A stretch of DNA of 64,000 nt from Fibrella forsythiae. Its GTDB lineage: Bacteria > Bacteroidota > Bacteroidia > Cytophagales > Spirosomataceae. A program made the translations under genes and the position numbers. The first letter of the stretch is position 1; every line of letters starts with the position of its first letter. Location of the stretch: the NCBI RefSeq assembly GCF_017353175.1, contig NZ_JAFMYW010000002.1, positions 744,001 to 808,000 on the forward strand, given 5' to 3'. Positions 37,540 to 47,897 of the stretch are shown here, piece after piece. The notes beneath the pieces were generated by a model that did no database searches, had not been told where the DNA came from, and saw only the letters and a list, made by a program, of their open reading frames with translations.

Positions 37540-37565
37540 TGGAGTGTAGCCTGGGGCGTGGGGCA

Positions 37566-37573
37566 CAAAGATA
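37566..37573 (-). promoter_or_regulatory. -7 box ahead of the MATE gene
   Basis: TATCTTTG on the minus strand, exact TAnnTTTG, 26 bases before ATG 37539. Forms a divergent pair with the box at 37653. Confidence 0.5.
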
Positions 37574-37652
37574 AGCTCGCCCTTTAGCCAAATCGTCATT
37601 ATTTCCCCATGCCCTAAGCCCTAGGCCCAACGCCCGCTACGCCTTTTTCCCG

Positions 37653-37660
37653 TATCTTTG
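37653..37660 (+). promoter_or_regulatory. -7 box ahead of the DUF4290 gene
   Basis: TATCTTTG, exact TAnnTTTG, 26 bases before the TTG start at 37687, the same sequence and spacing as the divergent MATE box. Confidence 0.5.
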
Positions 37661-37686
37661 TTTATACACAAGAATCAGACGTTCGC

Positions 37687-38472
37687 TTGAAAGAATACGG
37701 AAGTAGTATCGAGAAGATGGTCAAGTACCTGTTGACCATCGAAGATCGCGAGAAGCGCACCCGGCAGGCGCATATCTTGGTGGAATTAATGCGGCAGATT
37801 CACCCCGGCATGAAAGACGGGCAGGATTACTATAACAAGCTGTGGGATGATCTGTATATCATTTCGGAGTTTAAGCTAGACGTTGATAGCCCGTTTCCTC
37901 CACCATCGCCGGAAGTACTCGGCAAAAAGCCCAAGAAGATTGATTACCAGTACCAGAACCTGAAGTACAAACACTTTGGGCAAAATATAAACCTGCTGGT
38001 TGAGCGGGCCGTCAATACCGAAGATCCTGAAGAAAAACGGGCGTTCGTGTCGTACCTGACCCGGTTGATGAAGACGTTCTACATGGCCTGGAACAAGGAA
38101 ACGGTTGAGGATGAAACCATCTACCAAAGCCTGCTCGACATATCGAAAGGTAAACTGGCCGCCGACATACAACTCATTCGCGATGAAGGACTTGTAGAAG
38201 GCTCACCCCGCGAACGTACTGAAGATCAGCCGCAGAAACTGGGCCGTCAGCCTCAGTTGAAACCCTATGCCGGTAATTACCAGCAGCAACGCAACCGGCA
38301 GGATCGTCCCAACAATAACCAGAACCGCGACGGTGGACCGCGTAACTTCCGGGGTGGTAACAACGGTGGCGGCAACAATCCGAACCGCGACGGCGGATCG
38401 CGTAACTTCCGGGGCGGCAATAATCCCAACAACAACAGCGGTGGCGGCAATAACCGGCGGCGCGGGAGGTAG
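37687..38472 (+). CDS. DUF4290 protein with an Arg/Gly/Asn-rich tail
   Basis: A cytoplasmic protein of the Bacteroidota-specific DUF4290 family, usually encoded just before murA as here; function unknown. The conserved helical region covers residues 1-165 (KEYGSSIEKMVKYLLTIEDRE, MRQIHPGMKDGQDYYNKLWDDL, RLMKTFYMAWNKETVEDETIY). The last 70 residues are a low-complexity tail with repeated NRDGGxRNFRGGNN units, likely disordered and able to bind RNA. Starts at a TTG; an ATG ten codons further in is the alternative. Confidence 0.85.
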   Translation: MKEYGSSIEKMVKYLLTIEDREKRTRQAHILVELMRQIHPGMKDGQDYYNKLWDDLYIISEFKLDVDSPFPPPSPEVLGKKPKKIDYQYQNLKYKHFGQNINLLVERAVNTEDPEEKRAFVSYLTRLMKTFYMAWNKETVEDETIYQSLLDISKGKLAADIQLIRDEGLVEGSPRERTEDQPQKLGRQPQLKPYAGNYQQQRNRQDRPNNNQNRDGGPRNFRGGNNGGGNNPNRDGGSRNFRGGNNPNNNSGGGNNRRRGR

Positions 38473-38475
38473 ATA

Positions 38476-38546
38476 ATCAAGAATTAAGGAGTAGGAATGG
38501 CCATGCGCTGAAAAATTCTTACTTCTTACTTCTGCATTCTTAATTC
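38476..38546. repeat. Intergenic heptad-type hairpin between DUF4290 and murA
   Basis: The right arm (38515-38546) steps through ATTCTTAC, TTCTTAC, TTCTGCA, TTCTTAA, TTC. The left arm (38476-38499) is an imperfect complement built of ATCAAGA, ATTAAGG, AGTAGGA, ATG. Begins four bases after the stop and ends six bases before the murA ATG. Confidence 0.65.
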
Positions 38547-38552
38547 ATACAA

Positions 38553-39851
38553 ATGGCATCTTTTAAGATTATTGGTGGCCGTCGGCTTTCGGGCGAACTA
38601 GTGCCGCAGGGGGCTAAAAACGAAGCCCTGCAAATTCTCTGTGCGGTACTGCTGACGAAAGAACCCGTCACGATTCACAACATTCCTAATATCCGCGATG
38701 TAAACCAGCTTATCGAACTCCTGGGCGATATGGGCGTTTGGGTAACTAAAATCGGAGAAAGTTCATACCGGTTTGTGGCCAGCGATGTCAACCTCGACTT
38801 CCAGAATACCGAAGCTTATAAGCGTAAAGCCGCTGCCCTGCGTGGATCCGTCATGCTGCTCGGGCCAATGCTTGCCCGTTATAAGCAGGGGCGTATTCCC
38901 CGGCCGGGAGGCGATAAAATTGGCCGCCGCCGACTGGATACGCACTTTCTGGGTTTTGAAAAGCTCGGTGCCAAGTTTCATTTCGATGGCGATTTCTACC
39001 GGGTTGAAGGCGACCAGCTTAAGGGAGCCTACATGCTGCTCGACGAAGCCTCTGTAACCGGAACGGCCAACGTACTCATGGCCGCCGTGATGGCCGAAGG
39101 AACCACAACCATCTACAATGCCGCCTGTGAGCCGTATCTGCAGCAACTCAGCAAAATGCTGAACCGTATGGGGGCCAAAATCTCGGGCGTAGGTTCCAAC
39201 ATGCTCATTATCGAAGGCGTGGAGGAATTGCATGGTACGGAGCATACCATGCTGCCTGATATGATCGAGATTGGCTCGTTCATTGGTATGGCCGCCATGA
39301 CACAGTCGGAGGTGACAATCAAAAACTGTCAGATTCCTGAACTGGGTATCATTCCCGACGTATTCAAGCGCCTGGGTATTCAACTCGAATTCCGGGGCGA
39401 CGATATTCACGTACCTGCCCAAGACATCTATCAGGTAGAGACCTTCCTCGACGGTGGTATGATGACTGTCTCCGATGCGCCCTGGCCCGGTTTCACCCCC
39501 GACCTGCTGAGCATTGTACTTGTAACGGCCATTCAGGCCAGCGGAACGGTGCTTATTCACCAGAAAATGTTTGAAAGCCGCTTGTTCTTCGTCGACAAAC
39601 TGATTGAGATGGGCGCTCAGATTATCCTCTGCGATCCGCACCGGGCTACGGTCGTTGGCTTAGGGCGGCATCAGCAACTGCGTGGCATCCGCATGTCATC
39701 GCCGGATATTCGGGCGGGCGTGTCGCTGCTGATTGCGGCCATGTCGGCAAACGGTACCAGTATCATCGATAACATTGAACAGATCGACCGGGGGTATCAG
39801 AACATTGACACCCGCCTCAACGCCATCGGCGCCGATATTACCCGGCTGTAG
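38553..39851 (+). CDS. murA: UDP-N-acetylglucosamine 1-carboxyvinyltransferase
   Basis: First committed step of peptidoglycan synthesis, adding enolpyruvate to UDP-GlcNAc. The EPSP synthase-like fold is complete in 432 residues (LSGELVPQGAKNEALQIL at the start, GSVMLLGPMLAR, ASVTGTANVLMAAV, GFTPDLLS). The residue at the position of the fosfomycin-reactive Cys115 of E. coli is Asp121 here (PRPGGDKIGRRRLDTHFLG), as in naturally fosfomycin-resistant MurA. Probably co-transcribed with DUF4290; a terminator follows. Confidence 0.97.
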   Translation: MASFKIIGGRRLSGELVPQGAKNEALQILCAVLLTKEPVTIHNIPNIRDVNQLIELLGDMGVWVTKIGESSYRFVASDVNLDFQNTEAYKRKAAALRGSVMLLGPMLARYKQGRIPRPGGDKIGRRRLDTHFLGFEKLGAKFHFDGDFYRVEGDQLKGAYMLLDEASVTGTANVLMAAVMAEGTTTIYNAACEPYLQQLSKMLNRMGAKISGVGSNMLIIEGVEELHGTEHTMLPDMIEIGSFIGMAAMTQSEVTIKNCQIPELGIIPDVFKRLGIQLEFRGDDIHVPAQDIYQVETFLDGGMMTVSDAPWPGFTPDLLSIVLVTAIQASGTVLIHQKMFESRLFFVDKLIEMGAQIILCDPHRATVVGLGRHQQLRGIRMSSPDIRAGVSLLIAAMSANGTSIIDNIEQIDRGYQNIDTRLNAIGADITRL

Positions 39852-39870
39852 GTACGTTGCTGTCAAGCGC

Positions 39871-39904
39871 AAAAAGGCCATTTCCGGAGGGGAGTGGCCT
39901 TTTT
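39871..39904 (+). terminator. Intrinsic terminator after murA
   Basis: Ten-base stem AAAAAGGCCA/TGGCCTTTTT with a 14-base loop, ending in TTTTT, 20 bases after the murA stop. Confidence 0.85.
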
Positions 39905-40028
39905 ACATGGTTAGGATGGGTAAACGGGTTTGCCATTCACCCCAAAACGTGTTCAACACCCCAAAAAGAGTGTTTGTCAGGCTGGTTGCCGCTACGTTTG
40001 TTTCATCATTCGAAACCAACAATGCGCC

Positions 40029-40730
40029 ATGAAAACGCTGCTGACCCTGCTTCTGATTACCCATATCGCCACCGGCTTTACGGCCCTGATGGTAGGCCTC
40101 ATTCCGATGTTTTCACAAAAAGGGAGTCGCCTTCATAATCGGGCCGGGCTCGTTTATGTCTACTGTATGATTACCGTAGCCATCACTGCCCTGCTGCTTT
40201 GCGGACTTCAGCCATTCAAGATGATGCGGTTGTTCCTGACGGGCATTGCCGTGTTCAGTTTCTACCTGTGCTTCACCGGCTGGCGGGCCACCAAACAAAA
40301 GAAAGGTCAGGCAGCCCCGCTCGATATTGCCCTCACCTACGGTACCCTGGTGATCGGCGCGGCTATGGTTTTGTTTGGAACGTACCTGTTGGTGTTAAAT
40401 GGTTTATCGTTTATGCCCATCGTCTTTACCTTTTTCGGTGTTCTAACGGGTCAGTTTGCCTGGAAAGATTACCAGAAGCGGAAGCAGCCAACCCTGAAAA
40501 TGGACTGGTATTTCCAGCATTTTATCAGAATGGGCGGTTCGTATATCGCTACGTTCACGGCCGCTGCGGTGACCAACGTACCCAGGCTGTTACCCGCCAA
40601 CGCTCCCGAATGGACGCATACACTTGTCTGGATTGCCCCGTCGATAGTGGGCGGTATGCTGATTGGCCGTACAGTCCGTTACTACAAACAGAAATTTGCA
40701 TCTAAATCGGCGGGTATGGCTGTTTCGTAG
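40029..40730 (+). CDS. Multi-pass membrane protein (DUF2306-like)
   Basis: 233 residues with about seven hydrophobic segments starting at the N-terminus (MKTLLTLLLITHIATGFTAL), a short basic loop (FSQKGSRLHNRAGLVYVYCM) and a His-bearing C-terminal half (FQHFIRMGGSYIATFTAAAV). The HNRAG motif after helix two and the conserved Arg/His are as in DUF2306 membrane proteins of Bacteroidota. Function unknown. ATG 40029 is the natural start; the upstream in-frame part is the spacer. 53 bases before the phosphodiesterase gene. Confidence 0.75.
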   Translation: MKTLLTLLLITHIATGFTALMVGLIPMFSQKGSRLHNRAGLVYVYCMITVAITALLLCGLQPFKMMRLFLTGIAVFSFYLCFTGWRATKQKKGQAAPLDIALTYGTLVIGAAMVLFGTYLLVLNGLSFMPIVFTFFGVLTGQFAWKDYQKRKQPTLKMDWYFQHFIRMGGSYIATFTAAAVTNVPRLLPANAPEWTHTLVWIAPSIVGGMLIGRTVRYYKQKFASKSAGMAVS

Positions 40731-40783
40731 GTTCCGACTGTCCGTTACCTTTACAATTCACTCGAAGGGTAGCGACACCGATC

Positions 40784-41515
40784 ATGAAAATTGCATTTAT
40801 CACCGATATTCACATTGCTGGAGAAGGCGAAACACCGGCTGGCATTGATGTACGGGCCAATTTCCTGAAAGCACTTGACGCGGTTCGGGCTATGAAGCCC
40901 GATTGCCTGGTCATTGGCGGTGATCTCTGCTTCGATGTGGGTGTACGGGAAATTTACCAGTGGATCTACAAGCAGTTGCAGACCGATCTGCCTTGTCAAT
41001 GGTACGCCATTCCCGGTAATCACGACGACTCGGTGATGATGGCCGAAGAACTGCACCTGACCCACCACCTGACCGGCACCGAATTATACAGTGCTGCACC
41101 GCTGGAGGGGTATCCTGCACTTTTCCTTGATTCATCGAAAGGCGTATTCTCGGCTGCTCAGTGGGCCTGGCTTGCTGAAGAACTGGCCGTTATCAGCTAC
41201 AATGTACTGATTTTCTGCCACCACCCCGTATTACCTGCCAATGCCCGATTTATGGATGCCCGGTATCCGTTTCGTCAGCAAAATCAGTGGGTTGAAACAA
41301 CAGAAGAGCTACCCTGCCGAATGCAGGTCATCAGCGGCCATTACCATACCGAAGCGACCGTCATGCGCGGGAATACGACCGTGCTGGTAACGCCGTCGAC
41401 ATATATTCAACTCGACCCGCACACGCCTGACATTCAACTTGTCAATACGGGCCCGTACATGCGCGAAATTGACGTAACAACCAATGGCGTAAGCAGCCGG
41501 ATTATTAGTCTGTAG
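40784..41515 (+). CDS. Metallophosphoesterase, cyclic-nucleotide phosphodiesterase-like
   Basis: A class III phosphodiesterase-like calcineurin fold of 243 residues. Metal ligands in order: ITDIHIAGEGE, VIGGDLCFD, IPGNHDDSVMM, IFCHHPVLP and VISGHYHTEA. This pattern (D-x-H, GD, GNHD, H, GHxH) is that of CpdA-type enzymes that hydrolyse 3',5'-cAMP, but related enzymes use other substrates. No signal peptide. Confidence 0.85.
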   Translation: MKIAFITDIHIAGEGETPAGIDVRANFLKALDAVRAMKPDCLVIGGDLCFDVGVREIYQWIYKQLQTDLPCQWYAIPGNHDDSVMMAEELHLTHHLTGTELYSAAPLEGYPALFLDSSKGVFSAAQWAWLAEELAVISYNVLIFCHHPVLPANARFMDARYPFRQQNQWVETTEELPCRMQVISGHYHTEATVMRGNTTVLVTPSTYIQLDPHTPDIQLVNTGPYMREIDVTTNGVSSRIISL

Positions 41516-41678
41516 ATTGTCAACGAATTGACTAGTCAGTAGTTGTACTGAACTGAGCGGTTGTGATTACTGGCACGTAGTGCATTTTGGCTGATACTAC
41601 TCTGGTTGTTTTTGTTGAGTATTAATGGCTATTTTGTGGCCACAGGTAAATCCTGTACTCTACACGCGCCACCACATT

Positions 41679-42336
41679 ATGGGCTTAACTCATGCCTTTT
41701 TTCTCGGGTCGACGAGACGTAAGGTCATTCTCTGTGCAATTTCCCTTCTTTTGTCAGCTCAGACATACGCCCAGGATGCTGTAGAGACGGCTAAACAGTA
41801 TCTCACAACCAACGCCCAGAAGCAGAAACTCAGCCAGAGCGACATCGGTGAGTTGATCACGTCGAGCGCCTACCTGTCGCCAACTACAGGTTGGTATCAC
41901 GTTTACTTTAACCAGGGCTATCAGTCGATCGACGTTTACAATCGCCTGATGAACGTTGTGATCAAAGACGGTCAGGTAGCATATATGACTCATAACTTCA
42001 TTCCCGACCTGATTGCTACTAAATCGACAGCCTTATCGAAGACACTGTTAACGCCCGCCGAAGCGTTGCAGCGCGCCGCCGCTCATCTGTCCTTACCAGT
42101 TGTTGCACCCGCTCGTCTTCAGGAACTAAGCGTGGCCAAGCTGGTCGGGCAACTGGAATGCTCCCTCAACCTGGAACTGCAACTGTGTGCCTGACGGCTC
42201 ACTGCCTGTTCGGATCATGAACGGACATACCGTGACGGCGCCAACTACATTCACCGGGCAGGCAAAGGGAATCCGGTTCGTTGGTACGGGAAAACTAAGT
42301 GCACAGGGTACCGGGCGGGTACTACTGAGTCAATAA
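41679..42336 (+). pseudogene. Broken secreted M36 (fungalysin-type) metalloprotease
   Basis: The 5' part encodes a signal peptide (ending AQTYAQ) and an N-terminal propeptide of the fungalysin/thermolysin type (TAKQYLTTNAQKQKLSQSDI, then YFNQGYQSIDVYNRLMNVVI) and stops at 42194. The zinc catalytic domain is absent. From about 42133 the +1 frame instead carries a typical T9SS-protein module, WSGNWNAPSTWNCNCVPDGS then GHTVTAPTTFTG, running to a stop at 42336. The gene therefore looks like a secreted protease that lost its middle in a large deletion and ends out of frame. Confidence 0.7.
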
Positions 42337-42353
42337 GAAGGCATTAGCGCGGC

Positions 42354-42421
42354 AAAAAGAACAGTCCTCAGTTTGGCGAGTCGACGAGACGTCGGTTCCC
42401 GGGCTGAGGACTGTTCTTTTT
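42354..42421. terminator. Bidirectional terminator (pseudogene / guaB)
   Basis: Perfect 18-base arms AAAAAGAACAGTCCTCAG (42354-42371) and complement (42404-42421) with a 32-base loop. The A-run on one side and T-run on the other suit termination of both converging transcripts. Confidence 0.88.
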
Positions 42422-42432
42422 ATCAGGCCAGA

Positions 42433-43944
<1,512 letters not shown>

Positions 43945-44019
43945 CTACTATTCTGCGGAACTTAGGTAATGGAATTGTTAAGTCGTTTGGAATGATGCTA
44001 AAAACGGGTTTTCTAAAAC

Positions 44020-45441
44020 TTACTTTCCAATACAAAACCGGCCAAAAATCGAGGCGAGAAGGTCGTCTGTCGTGACTTCGCCGGTGAGCTCGCCCAGTTC
44101 GCGGAGGGCGATGCGGAGGTCCATCGCGATCCAGTCGGCCGACGTACCTGCGTCGATGGCGGCTATAGCGTGGGCCAGAGCGTCGTCGGTGGCGGTGAGG
44201 TGCTGAAGGTGGCGGGCGTTGGTCACCACGGAACTGCCCGCCTGCATGGCCGAATCGGTGCGGGCGCGGGCCGAGAGTACCGTTTTCAGCGCGTCGATCT
44301 GTGCATCTTTAGCCGAAATCCAGATGATGCGTGGGGCTGTGGGTACGTTGCCAGGTACGTTTGCTACGGCCGAAAGGGCGTAGGGACTACCATCGAGGGT
44401 TTGGCGGGTGGCATCTGAAACGGCATCTGCCTTGTTGCCAACCAGCACGTACGGTTTGCCCGATTCATCCAGCTCTGCGATGGCCTGTAGTAGGTCGTCG
44501 GGTGTGGTGGTGGTTCCGTCGAAGAGGTAAACGACCAGCGCGGCCTTGTCGATCTGTTGCCGGGTACGGGCCACGCCGATGGCTTCAATGGTATCGGTGG
44601 TGTCGCGCAGGCCGGCCGTGTCGATGAGGCGGAAGCGAACGCCGTCGATGAATAGTTCGTCTTCGATGACATCGCGGGTGGTGCCGGGAATGTCGGAGAC
44701 AATCGCTTTCTCTTCATTCAAAAGGGCATTCAATAGCGTCGATTTACCTGCGTTAGGCTTGCCTACGATCACCGTTGGCACCCCGTTCTTGATCACGTTA
44801 CCCGCCGTAAATGAATCGATAAGCGGTTGAATGACACCGCGAATTGTCTGCATCAGGCCGCGCAACTGATCGCGTTTGGCGAATTCAACATCTTCCTCGC
44901 CAAAATCGAGTTCCAGCTCCACAAGCGCTACAAAATCAATTAGTTGCTGGCGAAGTTCTGTCAGCTGTTTCGAAAAACCACCCCGTAACTGACTCAACGC
45001 GGCGCGATGACTGGCGGCCGAATCGGCGGCAATCACATCGGCCACGGCCTCAGCCTGCACCAGATCAAACTGCCCGTTCAGAAACGCCCGCTGCGTAAAT
45101 TCGCCAGGCTTGGCCAAACGGGCTCCGGCGCTGGTCAATTCCGTCAGAATCTGGCGAATGATAAACTCTGACCCGTGGCACGAAATCTCTACGACGTCTT
45201 CCTTCGTAAACGATTTTGGGCTCTGAAAAACCGTTACCAATACTTCGTCAATAATGGCATCAGCGCTCGACCGGAAGGTGCCGAAATGAGCCGTATGGCT
45301 GGGTTGTTGCGTAAGGTCTTTACCTCGAAATAATTTATTCGTCAACGAGATAGCGCCTTCGCCCGACACGCGGATAACCGCAATGGCACCAATGCCCGGC
45401 GCTGTGGCCAAAGCCGTGATGGGTTCAAGTTGGTGGATCAT
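44020..45441 (-). CDS. mnmE: tRNA modification GTPase MnmE (TrmE)
   Basis: With MnmG it modifies wobble uridine 34 of several tRNAs. Three parts are visible: an N-terminal tetrahydrofolate-binding domain (TALATAPGIGAIAVIRVSG), a helical domain, and an inserted GTPase domain with P-loop GKPNAGKSTLLNALL, DIPGTTRD, DTAGLRDT and VGNKAD. The C-terminal Cys motif FCIGK is intact. The ATG directly follows a hairpin spacer after the upstream MpaB-like gene. mnmG is not in this window. Confidence 0.98.
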   Translation of the reverse strand: MIHQLEPITALATAPGIGAIAVIRVSGEGAISLTNKLFRGKDLTQQPSHTAHFGTFRSSADAIIDEVLVTVFQSPKSFTKEDVVEISCHGSEFIIRQILTELTSAGARLAKPGEFTQRAFLNGQFDLVQAEAVADVIAADSAASHRAALSQLRGGFSKQLTELRQQLIDFVALVELELDFGEEDVEFAKRDQLRGLMQTIRGVIQPLIDSFTAGNVIKNGVPTVIVGKPNAGKSTLLNALLNEEKAIVSDIPGTTRDVIEDELFIDGVRFRLIDTAGLRDTTDTIEAIGVARTRQQIDKAALVVYLFDGTTTTPDDLLQAIAELDESGKPYVLVGNKADAVSDATRQTLDGSPYALSAVANVPGNVPTAPRIIWISAKDAQIDALKTVLSARARTDSAMQAGSSVVTNARHLQHLTATDDALAHAIAAIDAGTSADWIAMDLRIALRELGELTGEVTTDDLLASIFGRFCIGK

Positions 45442-45447
45442 AACACA

Positions 45448-45532
45448 GTTTACAGTTTGCCGTTTACAGTTTTCAGTTGCGCTGCTGGTTTAACGAACGT
45501 GACATAGCAGCTGTAAACGGCAAATTGTAAAC
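45448..45532. repeat. Intergenic heptad-type hairpin before mnmE
   Basis: The arm at 45448-45487 reads GTTTAC, AGTTTGC, CGTTTAC, AGTTTTC, AGTTGCG, CTGCTG; the arm at 45506-45532, as complement, reads GTTTAC, AATTTGC, CGTTTAC, AGCTGCT. One base separates the hairpin from the upstream stop codon and six from the mnmE ATG. Confidence 0.8.
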
Positions 45533-45533
45533 A

Positions 45534-46541
45534 TTAAATCTGACTGGGTATTAATTTCGGAAAAATGGGAAGGCGACTGACGACGCTCATCAGCCGGGTT
45601 TCGACAGGTACGTCGGGAACATTTAGCGCATCGGCGTGTTCACTGCCGAGGAAGAAACGCATCTGGGCAGCTGCGAGGTTCCGGGCGTTGTCGCTACCAG
45701 CCTGCTTCCCGATCGTGTCTAGCAAGGCTTTAGTAAGGCCGGTACCGGCGTCAGACGACCTGAACTGTCGTTGAGAAATCAGCTTATCAAGGTGGTATGC
45801 TTCGCGCAGATTCTGCGGAAGGAGTTCTTCTGCCACGCCGTTCAGGTAGCCCACTACATTGATGTGGTGGAGGTAATCGTCTTCTTCCTCACTGGTCATC
45901 GCAACGCCCATTTTTCGCAATCCGCGCAATACGATGTAGCCAAATGAGCCGATTGTACCGACCATATCTTCCTGACAAACGGGCAACCCCCACTCCATGT
46001 TCCAACGATCACTTTGGAGGCCAAACCACCGTGATGCCGCGTGAATGAGTCGAATCTTCAGCGTATATAACGTTGCTTTCTGCGACGCCCCCCAGTTTTT
46101 CGGATCATTGACTGCGAATACCCATTCACCGGTTTCCTGAAGGCGGCGGGCCGTGTCGGTGCGAATCCGGTCGGTAAGCCAGAGGAGTTGTACGCCATTG
46201 GCACCCAGGTACGTGTAGGGCAGCGAGAACGTACCCAGCACCAGCCCAATTACACCGATGTGCTGCTGATAAAAAGCCATTCCCCGACGCATCTTTACCT
46301 GGTCGGCCCAAGCCGGGAGGTGCGCAAAGTCGACGAAGAACTGCTGTACAACCTGCGGTTGGCAACTTGTATCGAAATCGGTAGTATCAGCCAGCCATTT
46401 CATCAGCTTACCAACCCCTTCGCGGCCACCTCCGAGAACTACGCTGGAGATGACATCATCGGCCGGTGGGTCGCCAATTTGTCGGTATGAGTCAAGTTGC
46501 GCGCTGGTGAAGGTGCGGGTGGGTGTAATTGCGAAGGCCAT
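45534..46541 (-). CDS. MpaB-like oxygenase (DUF2236)
   Basis: A heme-dependent oxygenase-like protein of the DUF2236 family (relatives include latex-clearing and mycophenolic-acid pathway oxygenases). 335 residues, mostly helical, with FVDFAHLPAWADQVKMRRG near the front, the conserved GVIGLVLGTFSLPYTYLGANG and the RLIHAASRWF stretch with a His likely near the heme. ATG 46541 gives a natural start MAFAITPTRTF; an upstream in-frame reading overlaps the MBL gene. Substrate unknown. Confidence 0.8.
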   Translation of the reverse strand: MAFAITPTRTFTSAQLDSYRQIGDPPADDVISSVVLGGGREGVGKLMKWLADTTDFDTSCQPQVVQQFFVDFAHLPAWADQVKMRRGMAFYQQHIGVIGLVLGTFSLPYTYLGANGVQLLWLTDRIRTDTARRLQETGEWVFAVNDPKNWGASQKATLYTLKIRLIHAASRWFGLQSDRWNMEWGLPVCQEDMVGTIGSFGYIVLRGLRKMGVAMTSEEEDDYLHHINVVGYLNGVAEELLPQNLREAYHLDKLISQRQFRSSDAGTGLTKALLDTIGKQAGSDNARNLAAAQMRFFLGSEHADALNVPDVPVETRLMSVVSRLPIFPKLIPSQI

Positions 46542-46647
46542 AACAGAAAAGCTGTGTTGACGCACAACAAATTGTATAGACGTTTGATTGCCAGATGTTC
46601 TGAAAACCTCTGCGGTCCTGGAAAAGGCACGTCTACGTTCCGGGTGC

Positions 46648-47409
46648 TTACAGCCTGATCTGCAGGCCGTCATAACCTAACTGCACACCGGATGGCAGCA
46701 GTTCGTTCACTTCGCGGTGGAGGCCCATTTGATGGCTGATATGGGTGAGGTACGTTCGTTCGGGGCGAATGCGGTCGATCAGCGCGAGCGATTCGCTGAG
46801 GGCGAAGTGAGAGAGATGGGGTTCCCGGCGAAGGGCGTCGAGTACCAGAACCCGTGTACCGTACACTTTTTCCAGCTCCGCATCACTAATGTAATTAAGA
46901 TCGGTCAGGTAGGTGAAATCTCCGATTCGGAAGCCAAAAACCGGCAACTGGTGATGCATTACTTCGATTGGAACAATGGGTACGCCCTGCACCTCGAATG
47001 GCTCGTTGGCGATCTCATTGGTGTCGATCCGTGGAATGCCGGGGTATTTGAACTCAGCGAAGATGTACTCAAACTCGCGTTCCAATTGCCGGATCACGCT
47101 GGCGCGGCCGTAAACGGGCATATCCAGCCCTGATCTGAAATTGTAGGCACGTACCTCATCCAGACCCGCCGTGTGGTCTTTGTGTTCGTGGGTGAACAGC
47201 ACAGCATCGAGGTTCAGCAGATTCAGACGGAGTACCTGTTGCCGGAAATCCGGGCCGGTATCGATAATGAAACTTTTTCCTGCCACCTGCACATGGGCAG
47301 ACGTTCGCAGTCGCTTGTCTCGGAAATCGACAGACCGGCAAACGGCACACTGGCAACCGATCAGCGGAACGCCCGATGACGTACCCGTGCCGAGGAGGGT
47401 GACGACCAT
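46648..47409 (-). CDS. MBL-fold metal-dependent hydrolase (PhnP-like)
   Basis: 253 residues of the metallo-beta-lactamase fold. The metal-binding motif is FTHEHKDHTAGLDEV, preceded by LGTGTSSGVPLIGCQCAVC, whose two Cys resemble the extra zinc site of PhnP-type phosphodiesterases, and IDTGPDFRQQVLR; further His in EVMHHQLPVFG and the C-terminal THISHQMGLH. PhnP cleaves cyclic ribose phosphates, but no phosphonate genes are nearby, so the substrate is open. Follows the CheY-like gene with a hairpin spacer. Confidence 0.87.
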   Translation of the reverse strand: MVVTLLGTGTSSGVPLIGCQCAVCRSVDFRDKRLRTSAHVQVAGKSFIIDTGPDFRQQVLRLNLLNLDAVLFTHEHKDHTAGLDEVRAYNFRSGLDMPVYGRASVIRQLEREFEYIFAEFKYPGIPRIDTNEIANEPFEVQGVPIVPIEVMHHQLPVFGFRIGDFTYLTDLNYISDAELEKVYGTRVLVLDALRREPHLSHFALSESLALIDRIRPERTYLTHISHQMGLHREVNELLPSGVQLGYDGLQIRL

Positions 47410-47415
47410 ACAACT

Positions 47416-47514
47416 AGTTTACTGTTTGCTGTTTACTGTCTTCTGTTGCGTTGCTAGTTCTCGATTCTTGAATCAGCAGAGCAACAGAAAACAGAAGACA
47501 GTAAACAGCAAACT
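47416..47514. repeat. Intergenic heptad-type hairpin before the MBL hydrolase
   Basis: The clearest member of the family: one arm (47416-47455) reads AGTTTAC, TGTTTGC, TGTTTAC, TGTCTTC, TGTTGCG, TTGCT; the other (47475-47514), as complement, AGTTTGC, TGTTTAC, TGTCTTC, TGTTTTC, TGTTGC, TCTGCT. Two bases separate it from the upstream stop and six from the next ATG. Confidence 0.85.
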
Positions 47515-47516
47515 TT

Positions 47517-47897
47517 TTATTTATCCGTTAGCTGATTGACCACTTCAACCAGGCGGTCGAAATTGAGGGGCTTAACCAGAACATCGTTGAAGCCAGCTGC
47601 TTTGAACTCTTCTTCGGTGTAGTTGCGGGCGTTACCCGTGATAGCCACAATGGGTACGTTGGCTTTGGTTTTATCACCGAGGGCACGAACCTGCTTTACG
47701 CATTCCATACCGTCCATGACGGGCATATTGATATCGAGCAGCAGAATCGAAAAGTCTTCTTTATCAAGAATCTGCAGTACCTGCTCGCCGTTTTTCACCG
47801 CCGTGATATCGTAGTTCTGGAACTCGAGAATTTTACGGGCAAGGTTTTGAATGACGGAACTGTCTTCGGCAATCAGGACACGTTTTGAGGAAGCCAT
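47517..47897 (-). CDS. Single-domain response regulator (CheY-like)
   Basis: A receiver domain alone, 126 residues. The acidic pocket is in LIAEDSSVIQ, the phosphoacceptor Asp in ILLLDINMPVMDG, the conserved Thr in VAITGNARNY and Lys in DVLVKPLNF. With no output domain, it must act through protein contact, perhaps with the large hybrid kinase encoded 700 bases away on the same strand. The 236-base upstream spacer holds no other gene that I can see. Confidence 0.92.
   Translation of the reverse strand: MASSKRVLIAEDSSVIQNLARKILEFQNYDITAVKNGEQVLQILDKEDFSILLLDINMPVMDGMECVKQVRALGDKTKANVPIVAITGNARNYTEEEFKAAGFNDVLVKPLNFDRLVEVVNQLTDK

Noticed and set aside
38320-38470. Short direct repeats that resemble a repeat array
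   Set aside because: They encode the Asn/Gly/Arg-rich tail of the DUF4290 protein in frame; no CRISPR-type spacing and no cas genes.
38763-39641. Open frame of 292 codons antisense to murA
   Set aside because: murA is certain on the other strand; the antisense text has no family features.
47416-47514. Heptad hairpin as an ordinary intrinsic terminator
   Set aside because: No U-run follows the stem in the direction of transcription, and the stem ends only six bases before the next start codon.
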